Below, piece after piece: positions 58,301 to 64,000 of a DNA stretch of 64,000 nt. The DNA is from Orlajensenia flava (GTDB lineage Bacteria; Actinomycetota; Actinomycetes; Actinomycetales; Microbacteriaceae). Both the position numbers and the translations under genes were made by a program. Each line of letters starts with the position of its first letter. The first letter of the stretch is position 1. The stretch lies in the NCBI RefSeq assembly GCF_004801905.1, contig NZ_SSSN01000014.1, forward strand, positions 91,928-155,927, read 5' to 3'. The notes below the pieces were generated by a model. The model saw only the letters and a program-made list of their open reading frames with translations. It searched no databases and had not been told where the DNA came from.

Positions 58301-59852
58301 CGCACCCCGCCGTCCGTGGCTCGATGACCTGCCCCCCACCGTCGACATCCTCGACCTTCCCGTCGAGGGCGACGGACGCATCACCCTCGGCCTGGCTGAC
58401 ATCCCCTCGCGCCAGCGCCAGGAGGCGATGACCTTCCAACCTGATCGCGACGGCTCGATGCTCGTCTATGGAACCAGCGGATCGGGCAAGTCGACCATCC
58501 TCCGCACGATCGCCGTCGCAGCGGGCCTCCGCCCCGACCTCGGCTCCGTCGAGGTCTACGGCCTCGACTTCGGGTCGGGCGCGCTGCGTTCCATCGAGTC
58601 CCTTCCGCATGTCGGATCAGTGATCGGAGGCGATGACGGCGAGCGCGTGCAGCGCTTGCTGCGTCAGCTGGGCGCAATGCTCGACGAGCGGGGCAAGAGG
58701 TTCAGCGACGCGAACGCCGCGAGCCTCGCCGAGTACCGCGAGATCACCGGACGACAAGAACCGCGCATCCTCGTGCTGCTCGACGGATTCGGCCAGTTCA
58801 AGGCCGACTGGGACTCGACCACCGCTCGGCTGCCGTTCTACAACGTGCTCATGCGGGTGCTGTCCGAGGGGCGGCCGCTCGGCATCCACATGGTCGCCAC
58901 GGCCGATCGTTCGGGCGCCGTTCCCACCGCCGTGAGCGCGAACGTCACCAAGCGTGTGGTGCTGAGGCTCTCCGACGAGTCCGCGTACCAGATCCTCGGC
59001 GTGGCCAAGGACGTGCTCTCCGACCAGTCCGTTCCCGGTCGGGCGATCGTCGAGGGCCTCGAGACTCAGCTCGCCGCACCGGGGGGAAGCTCCAACGTGG
59101 CCGAGCAGTCCAAGGCGATCGACGCCATCGCCGAGCGGCTGCGGTCGGAGGGCGCCCCCGACGTGCCCGACATCGGCGCCCTGCCGACCGAGTACGCCCA
59201 GGTCGAACTCCCGTCGGCAGTTCAGGAGGAACCGGCGCTCGGCATCGCCGATGACACGCTCGGCCCGATCGGCTTCGAGCCCGTCGGCACGTTCGCCGTC
59301 ACCGGCCCCCCGCAGAGCGGCAAGACCACGGCCATGCGGGCGATCATCGCCGCGATGCAGCGCTTCGACCCGGATGCCCGGCTCATGCACATCGCCGGGC
59401 GTCGCGCGCAGCTCGGCGACGCTGCACCGTGGATGCGCTCGGCCACCACGATCGACGACGTCAAGGTCCTCGCCAAGGAGCTCGTCGAGGTCGTCGGCGA
59501 CGACAGCATCCCGGGTCGCATCATCATCGTCGTGGAGGGCGTGAACCAGTTCGCCGACACCGAGGCGGAGCGCGCCATGAAGGAGCTGTTCCAGGCGGTC
59601 AACCGGAGCGACCACTTCCTCGTCGGGGACGCGGATGTCGCAGCGCTCTCGGGCGGATTCGGCTTCATCGGCGACTTCAAGGCCGGCCGTCGCGGTGTCG
59701 CCCTGCGCCCCGATGCGTTCGATGGCGACTCCGTGTTCAAGACCGCGTTCCCCAAGGTCAAGCGCTCCGACTTCCCGGTCGGGCGCGGCATCTTCGTACA
59801 GAACGGTCGCATCACGACGGTTCAGCTGCCCTTGGTCGGCGCGGAGTCGTGA
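55353..59852 (+). CDS. type VII secretion FtsK/SpoIIIE-type ATPase, EccC/EssC family
   Basis: A 1499-residue secretion motor. Order: an N-terminal ~100-residue domain; FHA (about 105-190; VGRGADADVVLDD, LMSKRHARIEV, LNSANGIVVDG); two membrane segments near 243-287; a coiled coil; and three FtsK-like ATPase domains with P-loops GGTTGAGKS at 713-721, GTSGSGKST at 1040-1048 and GPPQSGKTT at 1318-1326. The FHA-first arrangement in one chain resembles EssC of Firmicutes more than split mycobacterial EccCa/Cb. It follows the RDD-FHA gene (ATGA overlap) and precedes a WXG100-like gene. The C-terminal ATPase normally binds substrate tails. Confidence 0.93.
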   Translation: MKVKLALKRQSGAAVDIVVTADSTATVEDVARAIARNDPGTSPLARGGEHRLTLSVSPPTGDASVALDPDLVFSESAIGSGFSTSVIAHTGRSGSHAASRPAAAVLQVHTGPAAGRSIELPAGNTIVGRGADADVVLDDALMSKRHARIEVGSTIEIVDLNSANGIVVDGSLVQRLKVIPGQVLLLGDTEVSILPVAGGAAVVDPVLERGGGLLFNRSPRVEVRYNGTEYPHPAIPTESTPRLFPWPMVVTPVLLGMVMFGITQRPASLLVVFASPLMMLGNVIGQRTQSGKKLQREVETFETQIERLEDELTEQRVVEHRRRHEEAPAVATVYEQAMRLGPLLWTRRPEHWNFLSVRLGTGRSRSRNSIRVSENNAGIPLYTRQVEKLTEAFTYVDDVPITEHLQLSGALGIAAPTPLAADIVRGIGVQLFGTHAPNEIITAAIVDPSWTRELEWLKWLPHTSSPKSPVADFALADNQPAGTQLLNALEEIILGRLGGAPSKRGPLRDVDTSMALGSQVGEASDSGESAEGDMALVLFVSADAPVDRPRLTQLIERGADAGIYTVFLSRTVEGLPAACRTFIDATRGADDARIGYVRAGETYESIALEGVSAAYADMFARRLAPVIDASTVNQDSSDLPSSVSMLGIIGHDLAEQPSSVVERWRQNNSVLDRSGAALPRLKRAGTLRAFIGQGATDAMSLDLRTHGPHALVGGTTGAGKSEFLQAWVLGMAAEYSPDRVTFLFVDYKGGSAFADCVDLPHTVGLVTDLSPHLVRRALTSLRAELHHREHLFNRKKAKDLLELEKRRDPETPPALVLVIDEFAALAGDVPEFVDGVVDIAQRGRSLGIHLIMATQRPAGVIKDNLRANTNLRVALRMADESDSRDVVGDSVAATFDPSLPGRGIAKTGPGRLVPFQSAYAGGWSTAAVAAADVKVSELRFGPSVLWEADAEPESDSHAEDLGPNDQKRMVRSFVAAADAARIPAPRRPWLDDLPPTVDILDLPVEGDGRITLGLADIPSRQRQEAMTFQPDRDGSMLVYGTSGSGKSTILRTIAVAAGLRPDLGSVEVYGLDFGSGALRSIESLPHVGSVIGGDDGERVQRLLRQLGAMLDERGKRFSDANAASLAEYREITGRQEPRILVLLDGFGQFKADWDSTTARLPFYNVLMRVLSEGRPLGIHMVATADRSGAVPTAVSANVTKRVVLRLSDESAYQILGVAKDVLSDQSVPGRAIVEGLETQLAAPGGSSNVAEQSKAIDAIAERLRSEGAPDVPDIGALPTEYAQVELPSAVQEEPALGIADDTLGPIGFEPVGTFAVTGPPQSGKTTAMRAIIAAMQRFDPDARLMHIAGRRAQLGDAAPWMRSATTIDDVKVLAKELVEVVGDDSIPGRIIIVVEGVNQFADTEAERAMKELFQAVNRSDHFLVGDADVAALSGGFGFIGDFKAGRRGVALRPDAFDGDSVFKTAFPKVKRSDFPVGRGIFVQNGRITTVQLPLVGAES

Positions 59853-59863
59853 TGGGCACCGCT

Positions 59864-59897
59864 CCCCATATGGCAGTCCGTCGCTTTCGTTTAGCGT
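59864..59897 (+). promoter_or_regulatory. T7SS-type promoter motif, copy A
   Basis: CCCCAT (59864-59869), 21 bases, TTAGCGT (59891-59897), upstream of the first WXG100-like gene. The same two blocks with identical spacing occur at 63657-63690 before the second WXG100 gene. Inferred promoter; the sigma factor is unknown. Confidence 0.6.
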
Positions 59898-59947
59898 GAT
59901 CACTACAGGGCGCCGCCGCGCCCCTCACCGCCCGAAAGGGGACTCTC

Positions 59948-60253
59948 GTGGCTGACGGCGTCGACATCCCGCTCGCATCGATGGAAGAGCTCAACGAGGC
60001 GCTCAAGAAGATCGTGGTCGAGTTCGAAGACGCAGCCGCCAGCGGCGACACGCTCGTGTCTGCCATCGGGCGACCGTGCGGCCATTCGGGCCTGCGCGAT
60101 GCGGCCGACGAGTTCGAGGGTGCCTGGGATGACAAGCGCGAGACGCTCAAGGGTCACCTCGTCAAGCTTCAGGAGAAGGTCGAGGGCGTGAAGAAGGCCT
60201 GGCAGGACCTCGACGTGGAGCTCGCCAAGGCCCACGAGAACGCTTCGAAGTAG
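59948..60253 (+). CDS. WXG100-like ESX small protein
   Basis: A 101-residue helical-hairpin protein of WXG100 size. Helix 1 begins around MEELNEALKKIVVEFEDAA. A turn (GRPCGHSGL) replaces the classic WXG motif. Helix 2 is amphipathic (EGAWDDKRETLKGHLVKLQ, then VEGVKKAWQDLDVELAK). The unusual Cys in the turn and missing WXG make this a divergent member. GTG 59948 has AAAGGGGA upstream. It lies 95 bases past the ATPase gene, with its own promoter motif at 59864-59897, and is followed by the large effector-like gene. A secreted substrate or chaperone-like partner of that protein is likely. Confidence 0.72.
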   Translation: MADGVDIPLASMEELNEALKKIVVEFEDAAASGDTLVSAIGRPCGHSGLRDAADEFEGAWDDKRETLKGHLVKLQEKVEGVKKAWQDLDVELAKAHENASK

Positions 60254-60278
60254 ACGTCGGATCAGGAGACGAGCAGAC

Positions 60279-61541
60279 GTGTCGTACGGATGGCAGTACC
60301 AGAACATGCCCGACTCGCCGAAGGGTCACGAGATCCAGAAGGTGGAGGGCAACCCCGACGCGATCACCACGCGCGGCCACGCCATCGCCGGCCTGGGACT
60401 CATGATGCAGCAGTCTGCCAAGACGCTCGAGCTTCTGGCCGGTGGGCAGGTCGGCAAGGGCGACTCGCTCGACTCGGTGAAGGATCAGGCGAAGGACGTG
60501 CACGGCGACCTCCAGAAGGCCGGCGAGCGCTACCTGCCGAGCGGAGACATCCTGGTGAAGTACGGACACGCGCTCTCCGAAACCCAGGCAACGCTGGACT
60601 CCGTCGTCGCCGAGTGCGAGGAGCGCTGGCTCGCTGTGAAGGCGAAGGCAGGCGCCGCCGATTCCGCTGACACCGGCACCCCGCCGGCACCCGGTGCAGA
60701 CGACCCCGTGAAGGCTGCCGAGGCAGAGATCACCACCGCCTACAACCACTGGAAGGACGAGGCCGAGAAATACGACGGCCCGTACGAGACGTGGTGGGAC
60801 GCCTATGACGCGGCCGTGAACGGGCTCCAGGACGTCAACGACGACGGGGTCAGCGACGGATTCTGGGACAACGCGCTGCCGTTCATTGAGGGGATGGTCA
60901 CCTTTCTCGAGTGGGCGGGCATGGTGCTGCTCGTGGCGGCTCTTATCATCGGCGGCCCGTTCATCGCCGTCCTCGCGGTGATCGTCGCCGTTTTCACGCT
61001 TATCGGAACGATCGTGCTGTACGCCAAGGGGCGCGCGGACGGCAGGGACCTCGCTTTCGCCATCATCGGCGTCATCCCGTTCGGTAAGTTCGCAAAACTC
61101 GGGAAGCTCGGAACGCTGGCCTCAGATGGAGCGCGGTTCCAGAGGCTCTCGGGCTTCAAGAACCTCGTCATCGGGGATGACCTCGCGAAGATCTCCACGC
61201 ACCTCAGCGAGATCGATCGCATCGCCGGCGCGAACTGGGCCAGGGCGCTCCAGGAGGGCGGCACGCCGTACGCCCAGATCACAGCAGGCTCGCGACTGTT
61301 CGCGCGCATCGGCGCGATCCCCGAGAGCCTTGCCGGCTTCCGCCTCACCCTCACCAAGGACGCCTTCATCGGCCGGTTCATGGGCGAGCCAGAGGGTCCA
61401 TGGATGGGTTTGACGAATGTCGACTTCGGACTGCGCTTCACGCGCGGCGTATTCGATACGGTGTTCGCCCCCGCGGACTTCGCCAACACCAGGATCGAGG
61501 AGCAGCAGAACGCCTCGACCGTGGAATCATGGAAGCCGTGA
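60279..61541 (+). CDS. large type VII secretion-associated protein with helical N-terminus and membrane segments
   Basis: A 420-residue protein. Residues 1-130 are a helical domain with WXG100/LXG-like heptads (HAIAGLGLMMQQSAKTLELL..). After a Pro-rich linker comes a second helical stretch, WWDAYDAAVNGLQDVNDDGVSDGFW, then two membrane segments (GMVLLVAALIIGGPFIAVLA, VIVAVFTLIGTIVLY). IIGVIPFGKFAKLGKLGTLA follows, resembling the pre-toxin segment of polymorphic toxins. The last ~130 residues are of unknown fold, with no nuclease or other toxin motif that I recognise. By layout it is a candidate T7SS effector or scaffold. The next gene overlaps its stop. Confidence 0.6.
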   Translation: MSYGWQYQNMPDSPKGHEIQKVEGNPDAITTRGHAIAGLGLMMQQSAKTLELLAGGQVGKGDSLDSVKDQAKDVHGDLQKAGERYLPSGDILVKYGHALSETQATLDSVVAECEERWLAVKAKAGAADSADTGTPPAPGADDPVKAAEAEITTAYNHWKDEAEKYDGPYETWWDAYDAAVNGLQDVNDDGVSDGFWDNALPFIEGMVTFLEWAGMVLLVAALIIGGPFIAVLAVIVAVFTLIGTIVLYAKGRADGRDLAFAIIGVIPFGKFAKLGKLGTLASDGARFQRLSGFKNLVIGDDLAKISTHLSEIDRIAGANWARALQEGGTPYAQITAGSRLFARIGAIPESLAGFRLTLTKDAFIGRFMGEPEGPWMGLTNVDFGLRFTRGVFDTVFAPADFANTRIEEQQNASTVESWKP

Positions 61542-62152
61542 GTCCGAGCCTGCGTGAAGACCTGGGCGGCACCGTCCAGCCTGTTCCGCCGTTCGTGCTC
61601 CTGCTCCCACCCGGATGGGTCTCGCTCGAGCCGACGCGCGACGTGTTCGACGATCTGGCCGCTCGGGCATCCGCCGTCTTCCGCTCCCAGCACCGGCCAG
61701 ACCTGGACGCCCAGTTCCGATCGATGGTGGCCTCGGCGGCGGACGAGTTCCTCTCCCGCGACCCGGTGCGCATCATCATGCAACGCGACGTTCCGGCCGA
61801 GCTCATGCTGCCGGTCACGATCATGGCCGCCCGGCTGTCGTCGCCGGACGGCGCGTCGCTCGACGCCCGCGTCAGCGACCTGGTGCGGAGTCAGGGTGCG
61901 CATCCGCTCGACGATCGCGGCGTCATCATGAAGTGGTCGTCCACGTCGGATCGGGAGACCGAGGCGGGGCGCGTCGGTCTCCGCGGCTTCAACTACCTCG
62001 TACCCGTTCCCGAGACCGCTCGGCGACAGGCGGTGCTGTTCACGGCATCGGTGCCCGCTCGTGCGGATGGCGAAACCCTCGGCGAGGACTATCTCGAGCG
62101 GCTCGAGCTCGTCATCGATGCGGTCATGTCGACCTTCCGCTGGAGCGCGTGA
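61538..62152 (+). CDS. type VII secretion-associated hypothetical protein
   Basis: A 204-residue soluble protein. The opening VQPVPPFVLLLPPGWVSL, the middle VTIMAARLSSPDG and the C-terminal LVIDAVMSTFRWSA resemble the Mog1/PsbP-like fold seen in actinobacterial LpqN-type proteins; this is a pattern impression only. GTG 61538 overlaps the preceding stop (GTGA), while ATG 61529 is an alternative. Its stop overlaps the next ATG (TGATG). Position directly after an effector-like gene would suit an immunity protein or a secretion chaperone, but nothing in the sequence proves either. Confidence 0.55.
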   Translation: MSPSLREDLGGTVQPVPPFVLLLPPGWVSLEPTRDVFDDLAARASAVFRSQHRPDLDAQFRSMVASAADEFLSRDPVRIIMQRDVPAELMLPVTIMAARLSSPDGASLDARVSDLVRSQGAHPLDDRGVIMKWSSTSDRETEAGRVGLRGFNYLVPVPETARRQAVLFTASVPARADGETLGEDYLERLELVIDAVMSTFRWSA

Positions 62153-62721
62153 TGCGGTTCGCGATCAGCTACCAGCCCGCGCTGTGGGCGGTCATGCCGG
62201 ACCTCGGCGACGAGGAGGTCGACGAGCGGTGGGTTGCCGAGCAGGCGGATGCCTACGCCGTCGGGCCGATGTCGGCGACCGTGGAACGCTCGGTGCTGCG
62301 GGCCGTCGGCGACGCGGCGGCGCGGGAGGCACTGTCCTACCGCCGCGCGGAGGTCGAGACGTCGCTGTTCTTCCGTCCGGTCACCGACCCGATGTTCGGC
62401 GTCATGCACTTCCTCGTGCAGCAGGAACCGGAGGGCATCGATGACGTGGAGCCGGCGGACTGGCTGGCGCCGGGGATGGAGCTGCTGATCGACCCCGTCG
62501 TGGCCGAGTTCGAGACCGACCACATCCCGCACGGTTATCGAATGGCTTATGCGACGACGCAGTCCTTCGATGACGGTGTTCAGAAGACGGGCGTGAGTTG
62601 GGGGTTCCGGCTCGACGGCAAGCTCGGTCTGGTGTTCTCGGAGCTCGCGCGAGCGGACGTCGCCGGCCTCATGCTGGCCGGGTGCGATCCCATCGTCGGG
62701 TCGCTCCGGCTGGTGCCATGA
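62152..62721 (+). CDS. type VII secretion-associated hypothetical protein
   Basis: A 189-residue soluble protein, unknown family. It begins MRFAISYQPALWAVMPDLGD, has a central ETSLFFRPVTDPMFGVMHFL strand region, and closes LSGD-like with ARADVAGLMLAGCDPIVGSL. No signal peptide or membrane segment. It overlaps the upstream gene (TGATG) and precedes the membrane protein gene by 25 bases. Size and co-translation suggest it works with the 61538-62152 product, and the two may share a fold. Confidence 0.55.
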   Translation: MRFAISYQPALWAVMPDLGDEEVDERWVAEQADAYAVGPMSATVERSVLRAVGDAAAREALSYRRAEVETSLFFRPVTDPMFGVMHFLVQQEPEGIDDVEPADWLAPGMELLIDPVVAEFETDHIPHGYRMAYATTQSFDDGVQKTGVSWGFRLDGKLGLVFSELARADVAGLMLAGCDPIVGSLRLVP

Positions 62722-62746
62722 CGCCGACCGACCTCCGATCTCGATC

Positions 62747-63652
62747 GTGACCGCGGCTGCCTGGGCCGAACGGGTCACGGCCACCGCCTTCGCGAACCGG
62801 GTCGACGATCTCGACCGAAGCGCGCTGGCCGTGGCACCGGCCTACCTCGACACCGTCGACCGGCTCGACCGCGACCTCTACGACGCGGCCAAGACGTACC
62901 GAGACGAGCGGCGCACCTCGTCGATCGCGGCGGATCCGAGACTGACGGATGCGCTGCGACCCCGCGCATGGCGAACCGTTCTACGCGTCGCCTCGATGCT
63001 CACGGCAGCGGCCACGCTCGCGCTCTACTTCAGTCGGGCGGACGTGCTGCCGGGCTCGACGATCGCGACGGCGGGCGTTCTGATGGCGACCACCGCCGCG
63101 CTCCTGCTCGTCACGGCACTCCCGCTCACCCGCCGCCGGCCACCGACGCTCGCCTCGGTCGTCTTCAGCGGGCTCGGCGCGCTCGCCGGAGTCGCAGCCG
63201 CGATCGTGCTCGCCCGATCGGGCCTGTCGGAATCGGGATGGTTCTGGGTGGTGGCGGTCTCCGCGGCGACGTGCGTCGTCATCGCGGTGATGCAGGGCAT
63301 CATCCGCGGCACGATCGGATCGGCAGGACGCACGGAGCTCGACGGCGCCCTCGAGGCCGAGTCGACCGATCACGCCGCCGTTCTCACCGGCCTGCTGCAC
63401 GAGCGCGTCTCGGTCCTCGAAGAGACGTACCGCTCCCTTCCCGCTGCGTTGCGCTCCCGTGTCGAGGGCGACCTGGCCGACGCCGGCCAGGTGCTCGCGC
63501 GACGTCGGCTGCTCTCCTCGGCGGCCGTGGTGTCGCAGCACACTCCCGGCATGCTGATCCTCGACGCCGGGGCCAGGACGGCATCCGTCGTCTTGGGCCT
63601 CCGGGACTTCCCGTCGGTGGTGCCCGAGCTCGCGCGCGGCGGGCGTGGGTAG
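62747..63652 (+). CDS. membrane protein in type VII secretion locus
   Basis: A 301-residue protein. Residues 1-75 are a helical, charged region (DDLDRSALAVAPAYLDTVDRL). Four hydrophobic segments follow (VASMLTAAATLALYFSRA, IATAGVLMATTAALLLVTAL, VVFSGLGALAGVAAAIVLA, FWVVAVSAATCVVIAVMQGI). The last ~100 residues are cytosolic and helical (LLHERVSVLEETYRSLPAAL). No known domain. It starts with GTG 62747. It could be a membrane component in place of the EccD/EssD-type channel genes, which are not in the window. Terminates 91 bases before the last WXG100 gene. Confidence 0.55.
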   Translation: MTAAAWAERVTATAFANRVDDLDRSALAVAPAYLDTVDRLDRDLYDAAKTYRDERRTSSIAADPRLTDALRPRAWRTVLRVASMLTAAATLALYFSRADVLPGSTIATAGVLMATTAALLLVTALPLTRRRPPTLASVVFSGLGALAGVAAAIVLARSGLSESGWFWVVAVSAATCVVIAVMQGIIRGTIGSAGRTELDGALEAESTDHAAVLTGLLHERVSVLEETYRSLPAALRSRVEGDLADAGQVLARRRLLSSAAVVSQHTPGMLILDAGARTASVVLGLRDFPSVVPELARGGRG

Positions 63653-63656
63653 TCCT

Positions 63657-63690
63657 CCCCATTGGGTTGCCCGCTCATCTTCGTTAGCGT
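63657..63690 (+). promoter_or_regulatory. T7SS-type promoter motif, copy B
   Basis: CCCCAT (63657-63662), 21 bases, TTAGCGT (63684-63690), upstream of the second WXG100-like gene. Identical blocks and spacing to copy A at 59864-59897; the TTCG just before the TTAGCGT block is also shared. Confidence 0.6.
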
Positions 63691-63742
63691 TGCCGAAGGC
63701 GGCCTGGATGGGCCGACATCATGAAACGGAAGGTTCAGGATT

Positions 63743-64000
63743 ATGGCTGATTTCGGTGCGTCTTACGCCGAGATGGAGGCGATGTCGAACAAGCTGAGCG
63801 CTGCTCGCGATGACATCCAGGGGCAGCTCGACCAGCTCAAGAGCGCGGTTGATGATCTGCTGGGCAATGACTTCAAGACGCAGCACGCGTCGGGTAAGTT
63901 CGGTCAGGGGTACGAGGAGCTGACGACGGGTCTGAAGAGCGCGACGGATGGCATCGGTGACATGGGCGATTCGCTCAAGGGCATGATGCAGGCCATCCAG
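63743..64000 (+). CDS. WXG100 family protein, cut by the window end
   Basis: The first 86 codons of a WXG100-like protein. It starts MADFGASYAEMEAMSNKLS, continues AARDDIQGQLDQLKSAVDDL, has a turn LLGNDFKTQHASGKF in place of WXG, then the second helix YEELTTGLKSATDGIGDMG and ends in the window at LKGMMQAIQ. The family is about 95-100 residues, so roughly 10-15 residues are missing. GGAAGG lies nine bases before the ATG. Codons use more T at third positions than neighbouring genes, a trait of highly expressed or recently acquired secretion substrates. Confidence 0.8.
   Translation, partial: MADFGASYAEMEAMSNKLSAARDDIQGQLDQLKSAVDDLLGNDFKTQHASGKFGQGYEELTTGLKSATDGIGDMGDSLKGMMQAIQ

Overview
The window comes from a high-GC Gram-positive actinobacterium, most likely a member of the Microbacteriaceae. 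The evidence is very GC-rich third codon positions, families typical of that group (DUF5997, DUF4916, DUF6121-like), TTG starts on both rpoB and rpoC, and constant recurrence of the word GCATCC/GGATGC. I see no tRNA, rRNA, CRISPR array, integrase or transposase. The order looks chromosomal and stable. The assignment is inference from sequence character and family knowledge; no search was run.

Layout. 1-14.7 kb is a housekeeping and accessory mix: DUF5997, an alpha/beta hydrolase, a DUF4916 NUDIX-like protein, a GNAT enzyme with a nucleoside hydrolase, a DEAD-box helicase, DUF1684, an EVE-domain protein, a ComB-like protein, a SprT-like protein, a PQQ-dependent sugar dehydrogenase lipoprotein, the 5-oxoprolinase operon pxpABC and two spermidine-synthase-like paralogues. 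The paralogues are set among two different intergenic repeat families. 14.8-22.5 kb is rpoB-rpoC with a readable promoter and terminator. 22.7-24.1 kb is a surface protein ending in an LAETG (LAXTG, class E sortase-type) signal.

24.1-38.5 kb is a plant-polysaccharide locus. A LacI-type regulator and a GH28-like beta-helix enzyme point left. A sugar ABC importer (binding protein plus two permeases), a GH2 beta-mannosidase, a GH113-like glycosidase, an ABC exporter and a CE7 deacetylase point right. Two LacI-style palindromes lie in the divergent region. A BadF-type sugar kinase closes the block. Together they read as import and breakdown of an acetylated beta-mannoside or similar hemicellulose.

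39.7-51.8 kb is a complete-looking monoderm type IV pilus cluster (pilB, pilT, pilC, pilA, three minor pilins, pilD, pilM, pilN, pilO). One minor pilin carries a ricin-B-like lectin region, and PilT has an unusually long disordered N-terminus. 51.9-54.0 kb holds small membrane proteins. 54.2 kb to the end is a type VII secretion locus: an RDD+FHA protein, an EccC/EssC-type ATPase with FHA and three P-loops, two WXG100-like proteins (the last cut by the window edge), a large effector-like membrane protein and three accessory proteins. Both WXG100 transcription units carry the same promoter-like motif, CCCCAT-N21-TTAGCGT.

Two genome-scale patterns stand out. About fifteen genes have a TAnnnT-type -10 box ending six or seven bases before the start codon, which implies leaderless mRNA. 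A palindromic repeat related to GGTCGAGTAGCG...CGTATCGAGACC sits at the 3' ends of three genes.
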